From assembly GCA_000507305.1 (NCBI GenBank), contig DF241059.1, forward strand, positions 1 through 64,000: a stretch of 64,000 nucleotides of DNA, in the 5' to 3' direction. The notes beneath the pieces were generated by a model that ran no database searches, was not told where the DNA came from, and saw only the letters and a program-made list of their open reading frames with translations. Both the position numbers and the translations under genes were made by a program. Source of the DNA: Breviolum minutum Mf 1.05b.01 (lineage: Eukaryota > Sar > Dinophyceae > Suessiales > Symbiodiniaceae). Of the stretch, positions 41,680 to 46,134 are shown in pieces. The stretch's first letter is position 1. The number at the start of each line of letters is the position of its first letter.

Positions 41680-42567
41680 GTTGCTGCTGGTGTTCTGGTT
41701 GTGGTTTGTGTTCTGTCTTTGTTTGTTCAACTCAGAGAGGACTTCCAGAAAAGATCACCAATGGGCTGCACCTACTATAGATAAGATGAAGAACCTGTTA
41801 CCCTTTTGTAGGTTTGAAGTCGAAAAGCCTCAGAAACATATTCTGTACTTAGATGATCTGATCTTAGTCAACAAAACGTGGTTCATGGCCCCATACTTTG
41901 GGGGAAAGACAGTTACATGGTTCGAAAAATCCCGGAGAGTATCCATAGGATTCCTTTATTCGGATCCAATCATCCAGTCATCCATAGTATCTTTGAGTCG
42001 GTAAATGCACTCAAAAGTATACCAGTCCCATTGATCCTATAGGGAAAGGCAAGACCTCAATTCATGCTAGACTTCAAGAAAAAAGCGACCCAAAGTCAGT
42101 GAGACGTCAGTCAGACATGTTTCGTGTTCAGCTGAGTATGATCCATACATTGGGTTGTCCCAGTTCCCAGGTTGCTACCACCAGGATGGCATGACATGTT
42201 TTGGCCTCACAACCCATAGTTATACATCCCAGAAAAGTTGGGTGTTTAAGCAGGATGTCTGAAGCGTCAACAGTATACACAAGCTACTGTTGATGGTTCA
42301 GAAATCCGGCGATCACCACCTGGGATGTTTAAAAGAAAAACTCTGTCGTGAATCATGGGATTTCAACGACCTTTTCCCTCAACTGGTTTTTTCGGATTTC
42401 TGAAGCATCAAGAGCATCATCCCAACTCACCCTAACCGTAACCACACCAACCAGATATTCTCATCCAACTAGGGGAACATATGTTCACTCCAGGAGGGTT
42501 TTCTCCTATCACTTCCCCAAGGTTTCCCCACCCAAAATTACCAACGTCACGTCCCTTGGGAGTCGAG
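5150..42567 (+). CDS. Large multi-exon gene (or gene cluster) for a fibronectin type III repeat protein
   Basis: This is the span of a discontinuous + strand gene seen as dozens of short exons, listed separately. The exons repeatedly encode the pieces of FN3 domains: a Pro-rich linker and first strands with a Trp (LAWEEPEDTG at 34.3 kb), the middle strand with Tyr (GYEIYRNEELLG at 12.9 kb, HQYRILRYYGD at 35.4 kb) and the last strands (LTPGRDYRAFVRAVSVVG at 22.4 kb). At least three domains can be put together by joining three exons in phase. FN3 domains usually mediate adhesion or protein-protein contact in extracellular or large scaffold proteins, so a surface or scaffold role is likely but inferred. 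I cannot place the start codon, signal peptide or stop, and cannot exclude two adjacent genes. Exon ends rest on splice-site choice by eye; many exons must still be missing. Confidence 0.6.
5330..5406. repeat. AT dinucleotide repeat
   Basis: Interrupted (TA)n run. Similar short TA/ATAT runs occur at about 13670-13700 and 14050-14095. Confidence 0.9.
6187..6262. repeat. (TTG)n microsatellite
   Basis: A run of about eleven TTG/TGT triplets grading into TTGTGG. Long open frames over it on either strand (poly-Val, poly-Gln) are by-products of the triplet repeat, not genes. Confidence 0.95.
8036..8103 (+). CDS. FN3 exon (middle strands)
   Basis: Acceptor TCTCAG|G, then a frame reading SASDYTIVRCANEDTACHVG, with the Y-x-I-x-R spacing of an FN3 C strand. 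If the exon ends at CATGTCG, the intron starts with GA (GAAAAAGG). The leftover single base then joins in phase to the next exon at 8791 (G + GC gives Gly). A canonical GT nearby (GGGTTTTATA) would not give that join. Confidence 0.6.
8791..8823 (+). CDS. FN3 exon (strand F)
   Basis: Acceptor GTTGCAG|GC, then FTYSMVVAVE. Joined to the 8036 exon it gives CHVGFTYSMVVAVE, the FN3 pattern of a Tyr followed by alternating Val. The in-frame stop a few bases on means the exon ends near 8823, possibly at AAT|GAGACA (a GA donor). Confidence 0.5.
9457..9568. repeat. Foldback family B copy
   Basis: About 110 bp. Arms read GGGGGTTTCC...GGAAACACCC, with inner arms CCAAATCATCCATTTTAA and AAAATGGATGGT. Other copies lie at 11617-11730, 23574-23676 and 30271-30377, with a partial one at 118-204. 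Copies can be in either orientation. This looks like a short non-autonomous inverted-repeat element (MITE). Confidence 0.85.
10082..10147 (+). CDS. Possible FN3 exon (strands E-F)
   Basis: Acceptor TCGCCAG|A, then TTSTTTLSSVNSTDAFYKLM. The T-x-x-L-S-S...A-F-Y-K pattern is compatible with FN3 strands E-F. Just after it, CCTG|GACTGA could be a GA donor; a stop follows in frame. Confidence 0.45.
10756..10862. repeat. Foldback family E, perfect 30-bp inverted repeat
   Basis: Starts TTACACCCTGGAAGATTAAC and ends with its exact reverse complement (GTTAATCTTCCAGGGTGTAA). The arms match over about 30 bp, with roughly 45 bp between them. Related ends occur at 12421-12441 and 30210-30416. The perfect arms suggest recent insertion. 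Confidence 0.85.
10944..11000 (+). CDS. Possible exon
   Basis: After the acceptor CCAGCAG|G the frame reads DPLDSYLQDDTVEDINVSQS. It is acidic and protein-like, but I cannot match it to an FN3 strand, and the 3' end is not defined. Low confidence. Confidence 0.3.
11519..11568. repeat. (CAA)n with (CCA)n microsatellite
   Basis: About ten CAA triplets followed by CCA triplets and CAACAACGA. Confidence 0.95.
11617..11730. repeat. Foldback family B copy
   Basis: TGGGTGTTTCCAAAAATAGG at one end and TTTTGGTAACATCCA at the other, with the shared inner arms around CCAAATCATCCATTTTAAT. It lies about 55 bp upstream of the exon at 11785. Confidence 0.8.
11785..11894 (+). CDS. FN3-like exon with cysteines
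   Basis: Bounded by ACGCCCAG|G and a consensus-like donor CCCTG|GTAGGT. The 110-bp frame includes DFYAQFTLPTPPILRIAW and then a Cys/Thr/Ser-rich part (TGCNATSRGTSPCATYFPG). PTPPILRIAW fits the linker and first strands of an FN3 domain; the two Cys could form a disulphide in an extracellular protein (inference). Confidence 0.6.
12850..12980 (+). CDS. FN3 exon (strands B-C)
   Basis: Acceptor GCGCAG|G and donor ATCCAAG|GTGAGG, both close to consensus. The frame contains GVEFEPNESSLECP and then MEGYEIYRNEELLG, a strong FN3 signature (W/F-x-P loop, G-Y-E-I-Y-R-N). The first part again has Cys (TGCVG, LECP), so the loop may be disulphide-bonded. Confidence 0.78.
13298..13342 (+). CDS. Short FN3 exon (strand B)
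   Basis: Ends at the donor GGCAGC|GTAAGT, the best match to a consensus 5' splice site that I noted in the left block. Read in the frame open between an upstream TGA and this donor it gives LVASLAPEENGCLAA, like the P-E-x-N-G loop of FN3. The start is inferred. Confidence 0.5.
15681..15802 (+). CDS. FN3 exon (strands E-G)
   Basis: Acceptor AACGAG|GC, then YVTVPNTNIHDKQLYKIRS followed by KNCKGWGPYSSDARISRI. The L-Y-K-I-R-S-x-N-x-x-G-W-G-P-Y-S-S pattern is the classic end of an FN3 domain. The 3' end is probably at TCGGAG|GTTATG; the frame itself runs further. Confidence 0.8.
16290..16426 (+). CDS. FN3 linker exon
   Basis: Acceptor GATGAG|GT and donor CACAA|GTATGT. The reading frame is Pro/Asn/Gln-rich (YEANPIPNQAIPQVIQGNIP) and ends KQSAPKDVEAVVISPPAQ, the start of an FN3 domain (S-A-P-x-x-V-x-A-V-x-I). 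So this exon carries the linker between two domains. Two other frames are open over parts of it but read less like protein. Confidence 0.65.
16999..17053 (+). CDS. Possible Pro-rich exon
   Basis: Reads DLPEIPPGEIPEFP before a possible donor CCAG|GTTCGG or GAAG|GTAGCT. It could be another interdomain linker. No other support. Confidence 0.25.
17280..18380. repeat. Complex inverted and direct repeat region
   Basis: Holds a short direct repeat (CATCATTGGCCCATCATTGG, about 17300-17345) and several related copies, in both orientations, of CATCCCCATAAATCCCATA (about 17610, 18025) and of CCCATACCATTCCC / GGGAATAGTATGGG (17770-17825, 18210-18225). No exon was recognised inside it. Confidence 0.6.
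18393..18490 (+). CDS. Possible FN3 exon (strands F-G)
   Basis: After TTTCACCAG|G the frame reads YICTSSGLVVTPLNLGVLVG and then MDSDGWGRNELK. D-S-D-G-W-G-R-N resembles the strand F-G turn seen in the 15.7-kb exon (NCKGWGPYSS). The end is uncertain. Confidence 0.45.
18786..18897. repeat. Foldback family F copy
   Basis: Related to the elements that begin TACCCTCC-TGAAAC-TAGCAT and end GTTAGTTTC-GGGAGGGTA. Other copies by eye: 2232-2325 (19-bp perfect arms), 7225-7342, 10185-10310, 27389-27489, 32315-32445 and 40912-41008. Each is about 95-130 bp. Confidence 0.65.
19904..19991 (+). CDS. Possible FN3 exon
   Basis: Acceptor GCACAG|G, donor AAAGAA|GTGATT, 88 bp. Frame: EAPFTDIGSNFSRVQVHGMY and VVCTAGGQR. 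V-x-V-x-x-M-Y-V-V-C is compatible with an FN3 beta hairpin. Confidence 0.45.
20775..20911 (+). CDS. FN3-like exon (strands B-C)
   Basis: Acceptor TTTTGCAG|G and donor TTCGAG|GTACC. Frame: EQIGQVGPGVFLTLGEQL, then IGSYDPRMLLGYELSLG and TFAGMVGWDS. L-L-G-Y-E-L fits an FN3 C strand. It ends in phase 2 and joins in phase to the exon at 21167. Confidence 0.6.
21167..21250 (+). CDS. FN3-like exon (between strands C and E)
   Basis: Acceptor CTGCCAG|C, donor AGTCCAG|GTACGT. Frame: QREHHENLRFLDDGLGGPFE and LVFDGKS. The phase fits both the exon before (20775-20911) and the exon at 22350, so the three can make one domain. An alternative acceptor is CCTGAG|GTTTTT. Confidence 0.5.
21613..21679 (+). CDS. 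Doubtful exon candidate
   Basis: Reads DAFGNGTYRGFVGYLTPFRS before a possible donor TTTCG|GTGATG. It looks like protein, but its phase does not fit between the 21167 and 22350 exons, which join each other directly. Confidence 0.25.
22350..22473 (+). CDS. FN3 exon (strands E-G)
   Basis: Acceptor TTGCCAG|G, probable donor TTTTCG|GTTGGG. Frame: RWTKTATITRLTPGRDYRAF, then VRAVSVVGNGTLEIPVMK. T-I-T-R-L-T-P-G-R-D-Y-R-A-F-V-R-A-V is the clearest FN3 signature in the window. Confidence 0.85.
23574..23676. repeat. Foldback family B copy
   Basis: TGGGTGTTTCCAAAAATAGG at the left end and TTTTCGGAAACATCCA at the right, followed by a short (TA)n and (TAGA)n run to about 23711. Confidence 0.88.
24653..24740 (+). 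CDS. Possible exon
   Basis: After AACACCAG|G the frame reads DASHILYFKMAMPLPPPASC. H-I-L-Y-F-K could be an FN3 strand, followed by a Pro-rich loop. The 3' end is unclear. A family D repeat starts about 20 bp downstream. Confidence 0.4.
24762..24865. repeat. Repeat family D copy
   Basis: Contains GGTGCTGGTTTCAAGTATC, an inner CCTTGGGGGAAATGATCC and the end GGTTGGTTCAACCACCAGC. Other copies: 2494-2600, 30862-30935 (truncated) and 34006-34110. The two ends are complementary (GGTGGTTTCA / TTGAAACCACC), so this is another foldback element. Confidence 0.8.
25135..25182 (+). CDS. FN3 exon (strand C)
   Basis: Acceptor CTTTCAG|G, then ETNTFKIYINGQEISHT. F-K-I-Y-I-N-G-Q-E matches the FN3 C strand. 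A family C foldback element begins right at the end of this candidate exon, so the true donor may lie at AATG|GTCAAG. Confidence 0.55.
25183..25312. repeat. Repeat family C copy
   Basis: Starts TACTGTTGATGTTTCAGAAA and ends TTTCTGGTTGCCATCAACAG, with CACCACCTGGAATGT and CAACTGGTTTTCACC inside. Copies: 34324-34452, 42283-42421 and shorter ones at 7483-7560 and 36476-36520. The outer arms GTTGATGGTTCAGAAATCC / GGATTTCTGAAGCATCAAC are complementary. Confidence 0.82.
25626..25736 (+). CDS. FN3 exon 1 of 3 (linker, strands A-B)
   Basis: Starts at GGCAGCAG|CC or slightly downstream, and ends GAATTGGC|GTACCT. Frame: HPPCPPAVQVILNVETVALK, then SSLLTWEIGEATVEELA. P-P-x-x-V-x-V-I and S-S-L-L-T-W-E are the first half of an FN3 domain. 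It ends in phase 2 and joins to the 27235 exon. Confidence 0.75.
27049..27147. repeat. (TTG)n-(TCG)n compound microsatellite
   Basis: About 18 TTG triplets followed by about 12 TCG triplets. It lies in the intron between two exons of one FN3 domain (25736 and 27235). Confidence 0.96.
27235..27308 (+). CDS. FN3 exon 2 of 3 (strands C-C')
   Basis: Acceptor CCCAAG|G, donor AATGTCG|GTTTTG. Frame: FAVPNSPADNTQYRDLTIFY and RKNV. D-N-T-Q-Y-R-D-L-T-I-F-Y-R matches the middle of an FN3 domain. Phases fit both neighbours (25736 and 27783). Confidence 0.7.
27783..27914 (+). CDS. FN3 exon 3 of 3 (strands E-G)
   Basis: Acceptor GTTGAG|GT. Frame: LLITQLEPDFKYALRVTSAS, then INGLGLPSEPYYFWAGLLPT. I-T-Q-L-E-P-D-F-K-Y-A-L-R-V-T-S-A-S-I-N-G-L-G-L-P-S-E is a complete FN3 second half, followed by the next linker (LLPTEPYG). 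The end is either at TACG|GTTGGT or at GGAGG|GTACGG (27938). Confidence 0.83.
28488..28547 (+). CDS. Possible exon
   Basis: TCGAAAG|GTT to ATATCAA|GTACCA. Frame: VILVRRFRSTTFGQLFNAYQ. Good splice context, but no clear FN3 residue. Confidence 0.4.
28910..28949 (+). CDS. Possible mini-exon
   Basis: TTCACCAG|GAG to GCAGAAG|GTATCG, 40 bp, reading EGARLVQRVQSAE. It is supported by splice sites and codon-like composition only. Confidence 0.33.
29681..29830 (+). CDS. Probable exon
   Basis: An open, GC-richer stretch reading DLVSPTKTSISVSTLRFPSG, then DMLGTGTRMEGVTTDWGVKG and YMHLGPTKSPG. Several acceptors are possible (TTAAG|GG, TCTGAG|GT, ATCAG|GC). G-V-K-G-Y-M-H-L resembles an FN3 C strand. It lies about 130 bp upstream of a palindromic family A copy. 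Confidence 0.5.
29963..30062. repeat. Foldback family A, near-perfect 100-bp palindrome
   Basis: Starts CCCATAGGATCCATGTATGG and ends with its reverse complement; the inner arms are TTTACCTACATTTA / CAAATGTAGGTAAATA. More diverged copies are scattered through the left block, about 1120-1225, 3115-3190, 9150-9262, 12147-12235, 13995-14108, 22880-22965, 23925-24012, 29505-29575, 37685-37770 and 41945-42045. I saw none right of 43 kb. Confidence 0.92.
30271..30377. repeat. Foldback family B copy nested in a family E-like element
   Basis: ATGGATGTTTCCGAAAATAA ... TATTTTCGGAAACACCCAC. The flanks (TGGAACCTAAAAATCACCC at about 30220 and TTAATTTTCCAGGGTGCA near 30399-30416) look like the two ends of a family E element, so B has probably inserted into E. 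Confidence 0.75.
30757..30786. repeat. (TTG)n microsatellite
   Basis: About nine TTG triplets. Confidence 0.93.
31208..31273 (+). CDS. Probable exon, frame ambiguous
   Basis: Two frames are protein-like. One reads QGGIQKNNPVWYTMDLAIQH, with N-P-V-W-Y-x-M-D-L-A-I like an FN3 C strand, and could end at a GC donor (AACACAG|GCGAGG). The other reads SLVYNGFGNPTQARSIPETG and runs past it. I prefer the first, without certainty. Confidence 0.4.
31741..32105. repeat. Compound (CCA)n-(CCG/CCA)n-(TCA)n-(CATCCTT)n microsatellite
   Basis: CCA triplets, then alternating CCACCG, CCA again, TCA triplets, and from about 31889 an irregular array of CATCCTT and CATC units. All six-frame ORFs over it (poly-Pro, poly-His, poly-Thr, poly-Ala and so on) are low-complexity artefacts. 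Confidence 0.97.
34151..34294 (+). CDS. FN3 exon 1 of 3 (end of one domain, linker, strands A-B of the next)
   Basis: Acceptor TATTCAG|GC. Frame: PWLVRFGEGDLSVESPPARL, then PGVPRNVKVTNTTTSSIALA and WEEPEDT. P-G-V-P-R-N-V-K-V-T-N-T-T-T-S-S-I-A-L-A-W-E-E-P-E-D-T-G is a textbook FN3 N-terminal half. The exon ends GATACAG and the intron begins GCTGCC: a GC donor, required to join in phase with the next exon at 35419. Confidence 0.88.
34324..34452. repeat. Repeat family C copy inside an FN3 intron
   Basis: TACTGTGGTTCAGAAATCC ... GGATTTCTGAAGCATCAACA. It starts 30 bp downstream of the GC donor at 34295. Confidence 0.85.
35419..35490 (+). CDS. FN3 exon 2 of 3 (strands C-C')
   Basis: Acceptor ACCGCAG|GT, donor AAAAGA|GTGGCT. 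Frame: CVPIHQYRILRYYGDQGAIR and TEK. With the previous exon it gives EDTG-CVPIHQYRILRYYGD. The other frames over this exon contain long ORFs that are shadows. Confidence 0.85.
35817..35895 (+). CDS. FN3 exon 3 of 3 (strands F-G)
   Basis: Acceptor AAGTCAG|GT. Frame: FKIVGYAAAASGTLQIPAVS and LAMK. The leftover base of the 35490 exon plus GT makes Ser, giving TEKSFKIVGYAAAASG. The domain is a little short in the E-strand region. The end is near an in-frame TGA, possibly at AAAT|GATGTT. Confidence 0.75.
36295..36388 (+). CDS. Cysteine-rich exon within the FN3 gene
   Basis: Acceptor GGACAG|G, donor ACCACAG|GCGGGA (GC). Frame: AREYVDDGRCFVDPGVVDDG, then SCNCPPSCFTT. Four cysteines fall within 20 residues (C-x14-C-x-C-x3-C), unlike a plain FN3 strand. 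The last base joins in phase to the exon at 36732, giving CFTTGELYRFQVQAC. Confidence 0.65.
36732..36790 (+). CDS. FN3 exon (strand F)
   Basis: Acceptor CCTGCAG|GT. Frame: ELYRFQVQACVPRTFGGSEN. G-E-L-Y-R-F-Q-V-Q-A is the classic FN3 strand F. The end could use a GA donor (TTTGGAG|GAAGCG), which is not decided. Confidence 0.75.
37557..37600 (+). CDS. Possible FN3 exon (strand G)
   Basis: GGTGTAG|GA, then GTGISESVSFRSDSC, resembling the G-x-G-x-S-x-S-V strand G. The 3' end is unclear. A family A copy follows at about 37685. Confidence 0.42.
37865..37925 (+). CDS. Possible FN3 exon (strands F-G)
   Basis: Frame after TGGAAG|GTC: VLGAYGDSTLELTEAGRQKR. V-L-G-A-Y-x-D-S fits the FN3 end. Lys/Arg-rich codons follow before a stop at about 37962. 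Confidence 0.48.
38219..38266 (+). CDS. FN3 exon (linker, strand A)
   Basis: Acceptor CCCTCAG|GT, donor CGCCAC|GTAATT. Frame: STPIFPARVEFVESP, a typical linker plus first strand (F-P-A-R-V-E-F-V). Confidence 0.52.
38730..38848 (+). CDS. FN3 exon 1 of 3 (end of one domain, linker, strands A-B)
   Basis: Acceptor GCTCAG|GG. Frame: GPLGCGPNSGTVSAYAADRP, then GAVRDIRLGEPEGTEILLS. T-V-S-A-Y-A-A-D-R-P-G-A-V-R-D-I-R-L is the end of one domain and the start of the next. To join in phase with the 39451 exon it must stop at TCGGC, with an intron starting GACTTAG: a GA donor. The frame is also open upstream to about 38660 and may extend there. Confidence 0.72.
39451..39529 (+). CDS. FN3 exon 2 of 3 (strands B-C)
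   Basis: Acceptor ACCTTCAG|G, donor CAAAA|GTCGGT. Frame: SWTAPSTDGMNGSIFSYEVD and SWDATK. S-W-T-A-P-S-T-D-G...F-S-Y-E-V is the FN3 middle. Phases fit 38848 before and 40382 after. Confidence 0.78.
40382..40479 (+). CDS. FN3 exon 3 of 3 (strands C'-F)
   Basis: Acceptor TCGCTCAG|G. Frame: ELDQGGIFVSLGNTTETSFR, then VENLQLQFAYVF. T-T-E-T-S-F-R-V-E-N-L-Q-L-Q-F-A-Y-V-F is FN3 strands E-F. It probably ends at GTCTTCAG, which would put GAGAGG at the start of the next intron (GA) unless the exon runs to TGGAAG|GTTCAA. The - strand ORF over the same bases is a shadow. Confidence 0.7.
41282..41384 (+). CDS. Possible exon
   Basis: CTTCAG|TTC to GGCTAT|GTGACA. Frame: HSDVQQQILVPPWVTTAAGS, then KMSTGSARRIQLAM. 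Gln-rich and protein-like, but with no firm FN3 landmark. Confidence 0.42.
41567..41690. repeat. (TTG)n microsatellite with a 5-N gap
   Basis: TTG triplets on both sides of N at 41640-41644. The gap is an unresolved repeat length in the assembly. Confidence 0.97.
42522..42567 (+). CDS. Possible last visible FN3 exon (strands A-B)
   Basis: CCCCAAG|GTT to GTCGAG|GTTATT. Frame: VSPPKITNVTSLGSR. P-P-K-I-T-N-V-T-S-L is a good FN3 start. The frame continues open (SLPDPPDPPAPIPRAEW), so this may instead be a longer terminal exon. Confidence 0.48.
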
Positions 42568-43066
42568 GTTATTCTGCAACCAGTTTACCTGATCCACCTG
42601 ATCCCCCAGCACCCATCCCACGTGCTGAATGGGTGGGGATGGGATGAGTGGATGGGATGGTTGCTGGTGGGTTGGTTGGAACTTGAGGATGTTCACGGTT
42701 CGGATGCGGAGCATTTCTCGAAAAAAAAACATAGATTCAGGTTGAACTGGTAGACTGGTATCTTTTACTACTGCATGGCTATACCTGATAAGAATCAACT
42801 AGTCATGTCTAGGTAAACATAACAGTTTAGGCGAGATTTTGCTGTTTTTACCTCTTTGACAAGCATATTATATCAGGACCCCTCCTTGACTGTGTAGTGT
42901 TCGAACCCTAATGGCTTGTTGCTTGGAGGCATCCGTTGCCGTTTATTTGGCACAAACCGGATATATTTACGGATATAGATAGATAGAAGGATAGAAGATA
43001 TCATAGCTTGCTCTAGCCCCCATCGGCCAGCCCCCCCCCAAAAACCAAAATTTCAAAGAATCATGT

Positions 43067-43640
43067 TAAGCAGGTTTTAAGCAGGTTTTAAGCAGATTTT
43101 GAGGAAGACCAAGTCGATGTTTATGAAGAATATACCCAGTAACATCAGGATCCAAACTTAAATCCAAAAATATCAGCATAAGCAGGTTTTAAGCAGATTT
43201 TGAGGAAGACCAAGTCGATGTTTATGAAGAATATACCCAGTAACATCAGGATCCAAACTTAAATCCAAAAATATCAGCATAAGCAGGTTTTAAGCAGATT
43301 TTGAGGAAGACCAAGTCGATGTTTATGAAGAATATACCCCAGTAACATCACCGGAACTACCAAACTTAAATCCAAAAATATCAGCATAAGCAGGTTTTAA
43401 GCAGATTTTGAGGAAGACCAAGTCGATGTTTATGAAGAATATACCCAGTAACATCAGAATCCAAACTTAAATCCAAAAATATCAGCATAAGCAGGTTTTA
43501 AGCAGATGTTGAGGAAGACCAAGTCGATGTTTATGAAGAATATACCCAGTAACATCAGAATTCAAACTTAAATCCAAAAATATCAGCATCAAAAGGTTTG
43601 AGCAGATTCTGATGAAGACCAAGTTGGTTTCTATTGAAAA
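43067..43640. repeat. Tandem array of ~101-bp units
   Basis: Units begin AAGCAGGTTTTAAGCAGATT and include GACCAAGTCGATGTTTATGA, ACCCAGTAACATCAG and AATCCAAAAATATCAGCAT. Starts at 43180, 43281, 43388 and 43489 give periods of 101, 107 and 101 bp; the third unit carries a 6-bp insertion. The flanking units are more diverged. Confidence 0.95.
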
Positions 43641-45228
43641 ATCATGAACATCTAAATCCAATGTGTAATCCAATAACGTCAGTTTCAAACGATTTTTGAG
43701 CAGATCTTGAGGGAGACCAAGTTGAATCTAGCATGACAAACATCATGGATGGCACAATCCCAAGTTCAAAATCAACAATATCAGCATTGAGCAGTTTTAA
43801 GTTGTTAACATTTGGAGGTTTGAAGATGTTCATTGAGTTTTCTTGAATGAAAAAACCTATTGCTTAACCTGAAGTAAAAACATCACATTGACAAAGTTTT
43901 CTTCAACATGATGATTTAAAGTTGGCGCACAAAATCCAGACATCTTTCACAACATAAACACCACAAAGAAGTCAAAATGCCTTCATAATTTTAGGAAGAT
44001 CTTTGAACATGAGGCTTCTATCTAAAGGCTTCTAAAACCGTGGCTAGAGCAAGAGATTTGTCTATGCAGTTAGGGTGCATGGGTTTTTAACAGCAAGAAT
44101 TTCATGGCTCTCCCCAAACCATAAGAGTTCAGTTCTGAAACCTTGAAAATGCTTAAATACGGCTTGATCAAACCCATTAAATATATGTTAATTTAACTCT
44201 CTTTTGTACAAAGTTTCAAGGTTTCAGAAAGAGGGTGCTAGCTCAGATATTATAGGATTGAAATTCTTGTTTATATNTGTTTATGAAGAATATACCCAGT
44301 AACATCAGAATCCAAACTTAAATCCAAAAATATCAGCATAAGCAGGTTTTAAGCAGATTTTGAGGAAGACCAAGTCGATGTTTATGAAGAATATACCCAG
44401 TAACATCAGAATCCAAACTTAAATCCAAAAATATCAGCATAAGCAGGTTTTAAGCAGATGTTGAGGAAGACCAAGTCGATGTTTATGAAGAATATACCCA
44501 GTAACATCAGAATTCAAACTTAAATCCAAAAATATCAGCATCAAAAGGTTTGAGCAGATTCTGATGAAGACCAAGTTGGTTTCTATTGAAAAATCATGAA
44601 CATCTAAATCCAATGTGTAATCCACTAACGTCAGTTTCAAACGATTTTTGAGCAGATCTTGAGGGAGACCAAGTTGAATCTAGCATGACAAACATCATGG
44701 ATGGCACAATCCCAAGTTCAAAATCAACAATATCAGCATTGAGCAGTTTTAAGTTGTTAACATTTGGAGGTTTGAAGAAGTTCATTGAGTTTTCTTGAAT
44801 GAAAAAACCTATTGCTTAACCTGAAGTAAAAACATCACATTGACAAAGTTTTCTTCAACATGATGATTTAAAGTTGGCGCACAAAATCCAGACATCTTTC
44901 ACAACATAAACACCACAAAGAAGTCAAAATGCCTTCATAATTTTAGGAAGATCTTTGAACATGAGGCTTCTATCTAAAGGCTTCTAAAACCGTGGCTAGA
45001 GCAAGAGATTTGTCTATGCAGTTAGGGTGCATGGGTTTTAACAGCAAGAATTTCATGGCTCTCCCCAAACCATAAGAGTTCAGTTCTGAAACCTTGAAAA
45101 TGCTTAATTACGGCTTGATCAAACCCATAAAAAAAAGTTAATTTAACTCTCTTTTGTACAAAGTTTCAAGGTTTCAGAAAGAGGGGGCTAGCTCAGATAT
45201 TATAGGATTGAAATTCTTGTTTATATAA
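43320..45228. repeat. Direct duplication of ~0.95 kb around a single N
   Basis: 43320-44276 is repeated at 44278-45228 with an offset of 952 bp and only a few differences (for example TTAAATATATG versus TAAAAAAAAG near 44180/45130). The single N at 44277 sits exactly at the joint. The duplication includes the end of the 101-bp array and about 600 bp of unique sequence. Confidence 0.93.
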
Positions 45229-45416
45229 CCCATGAACCTGGTAACACATGTCTTTGCATCCTGTCCATTTAAAGTTCCCCTTTGCACGCTGTCCACCGGA
45301 TTTTTTCACAACATAAACACCACAAACAAAATCCTACCGTGTAAATATCTAGATAAATAAATGTATATATAAATATGAAATTCAAATATGATATTCATAA
45401 ATTATGATACGTCTAA

Positions 45417-45686
45417 CTATTTAACTATACCTAAAAAATATTTGGGCAAGTTCATAATTGCCAACCTCAGCCACCCCAAAACTAATAAGCAAAAAAGACT
45501 GGAATACCACAAGAAACTAACTGAGGAAATAAATCTTCTGATCTGAGTGATTGAAAATCCCAAACATTTAGATACTGTATCAACTAAGTAAAGTCTTTGT
45601 CGGGGGTTCTTGTGGCGTTGATGTTTTGATTCATATGTTTTCCCTTCCCTGTTTCGCCATCTTTGTTTTCCTTTCTTACTGTACAT
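45417..45686 (-). CDS. Uncertain 89-codon ORF
   Basis: Basic start (KKGKQRWRNREGK) and a hydrophobic C-terminal half (FLWYSSLFCLLVLGWLRLAI). It lies 80 bp downstream of the stop of the gene ending at 45768, in the same direction, so it may just be 3' UTR. No motif. Confidence 0.2.
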   Translation of the reverse strand: MYSKKGKQRWRNREGKTYESKHQRHKNPRQRLYLVDTVSKCLGFSITQIRRFISSVSFLWYSSLFCLLVLGWLRLAIMNLPKYFLGIVK

Positions 45687-45767
45687 AACGTTGAAACGTC
45701 CGATTGTCGCAATGGCAGCCTTTGGCTTCCAAATTCTTCAATTTAATCTTGGACTGACCTGATACAT

Positions 45768-45988
45768 TCACCCATTGGGAATTGCAACAGGAGGAGCAAG
45801 CAAAGTGTCCAGCGCAGCCGACAATTGAGCTGACGTCGGCTTCTCCCAAGCCGTGTCACTGTAATGGGCCTTCATATTCGTCTCAATGAAATCAAACACA
45901 ACTTCCATTGCCAGCAACTTTGCATCTTTACCACTGTAAAATGGCCAAGACTTCTGCTTTGTACGTTGAAATCCCGTGAGCTTCAAAC
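45768..45988 (-). CDS. Last exon of the SAP-like/coiled-coil protein gene
   Basis: Acceptor GCATTTCAG|G; joins in phase to the donor at 46135 (CCAAG|GTGGGG), giving MVDFQGLKLTGFQRTKQK across the junction. It continues WPFYSGKDAKLLAMEVVFDF and ends at a TGA after PPVAIPNG. Together with the exon at 46135-46852 it makes a 312-aa product. Confidence 0.72.
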
Positions 45989-46134
45989 CTGAAATGCAGA
46001 ACCAGCAGCTTCAGCATCTATTAAATGAAATATATTTTAATTTGATCGAAAACAGCGACAAAACTAACAGTAACAATGTTCCAGCAACACTGATTGAATC
46101 TCAACTTGAAACTTGATTCAATTCAACCCCCCAC

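Noticed and set aside
43482..44785. Pairs of identical ORFs (68 and 63 codons, - strand) repeated 952 bp apart
   Set aside because: They are repeated because the DNA is duplicated; the sequence is tandem-array and spacer DNA with no protein motif.
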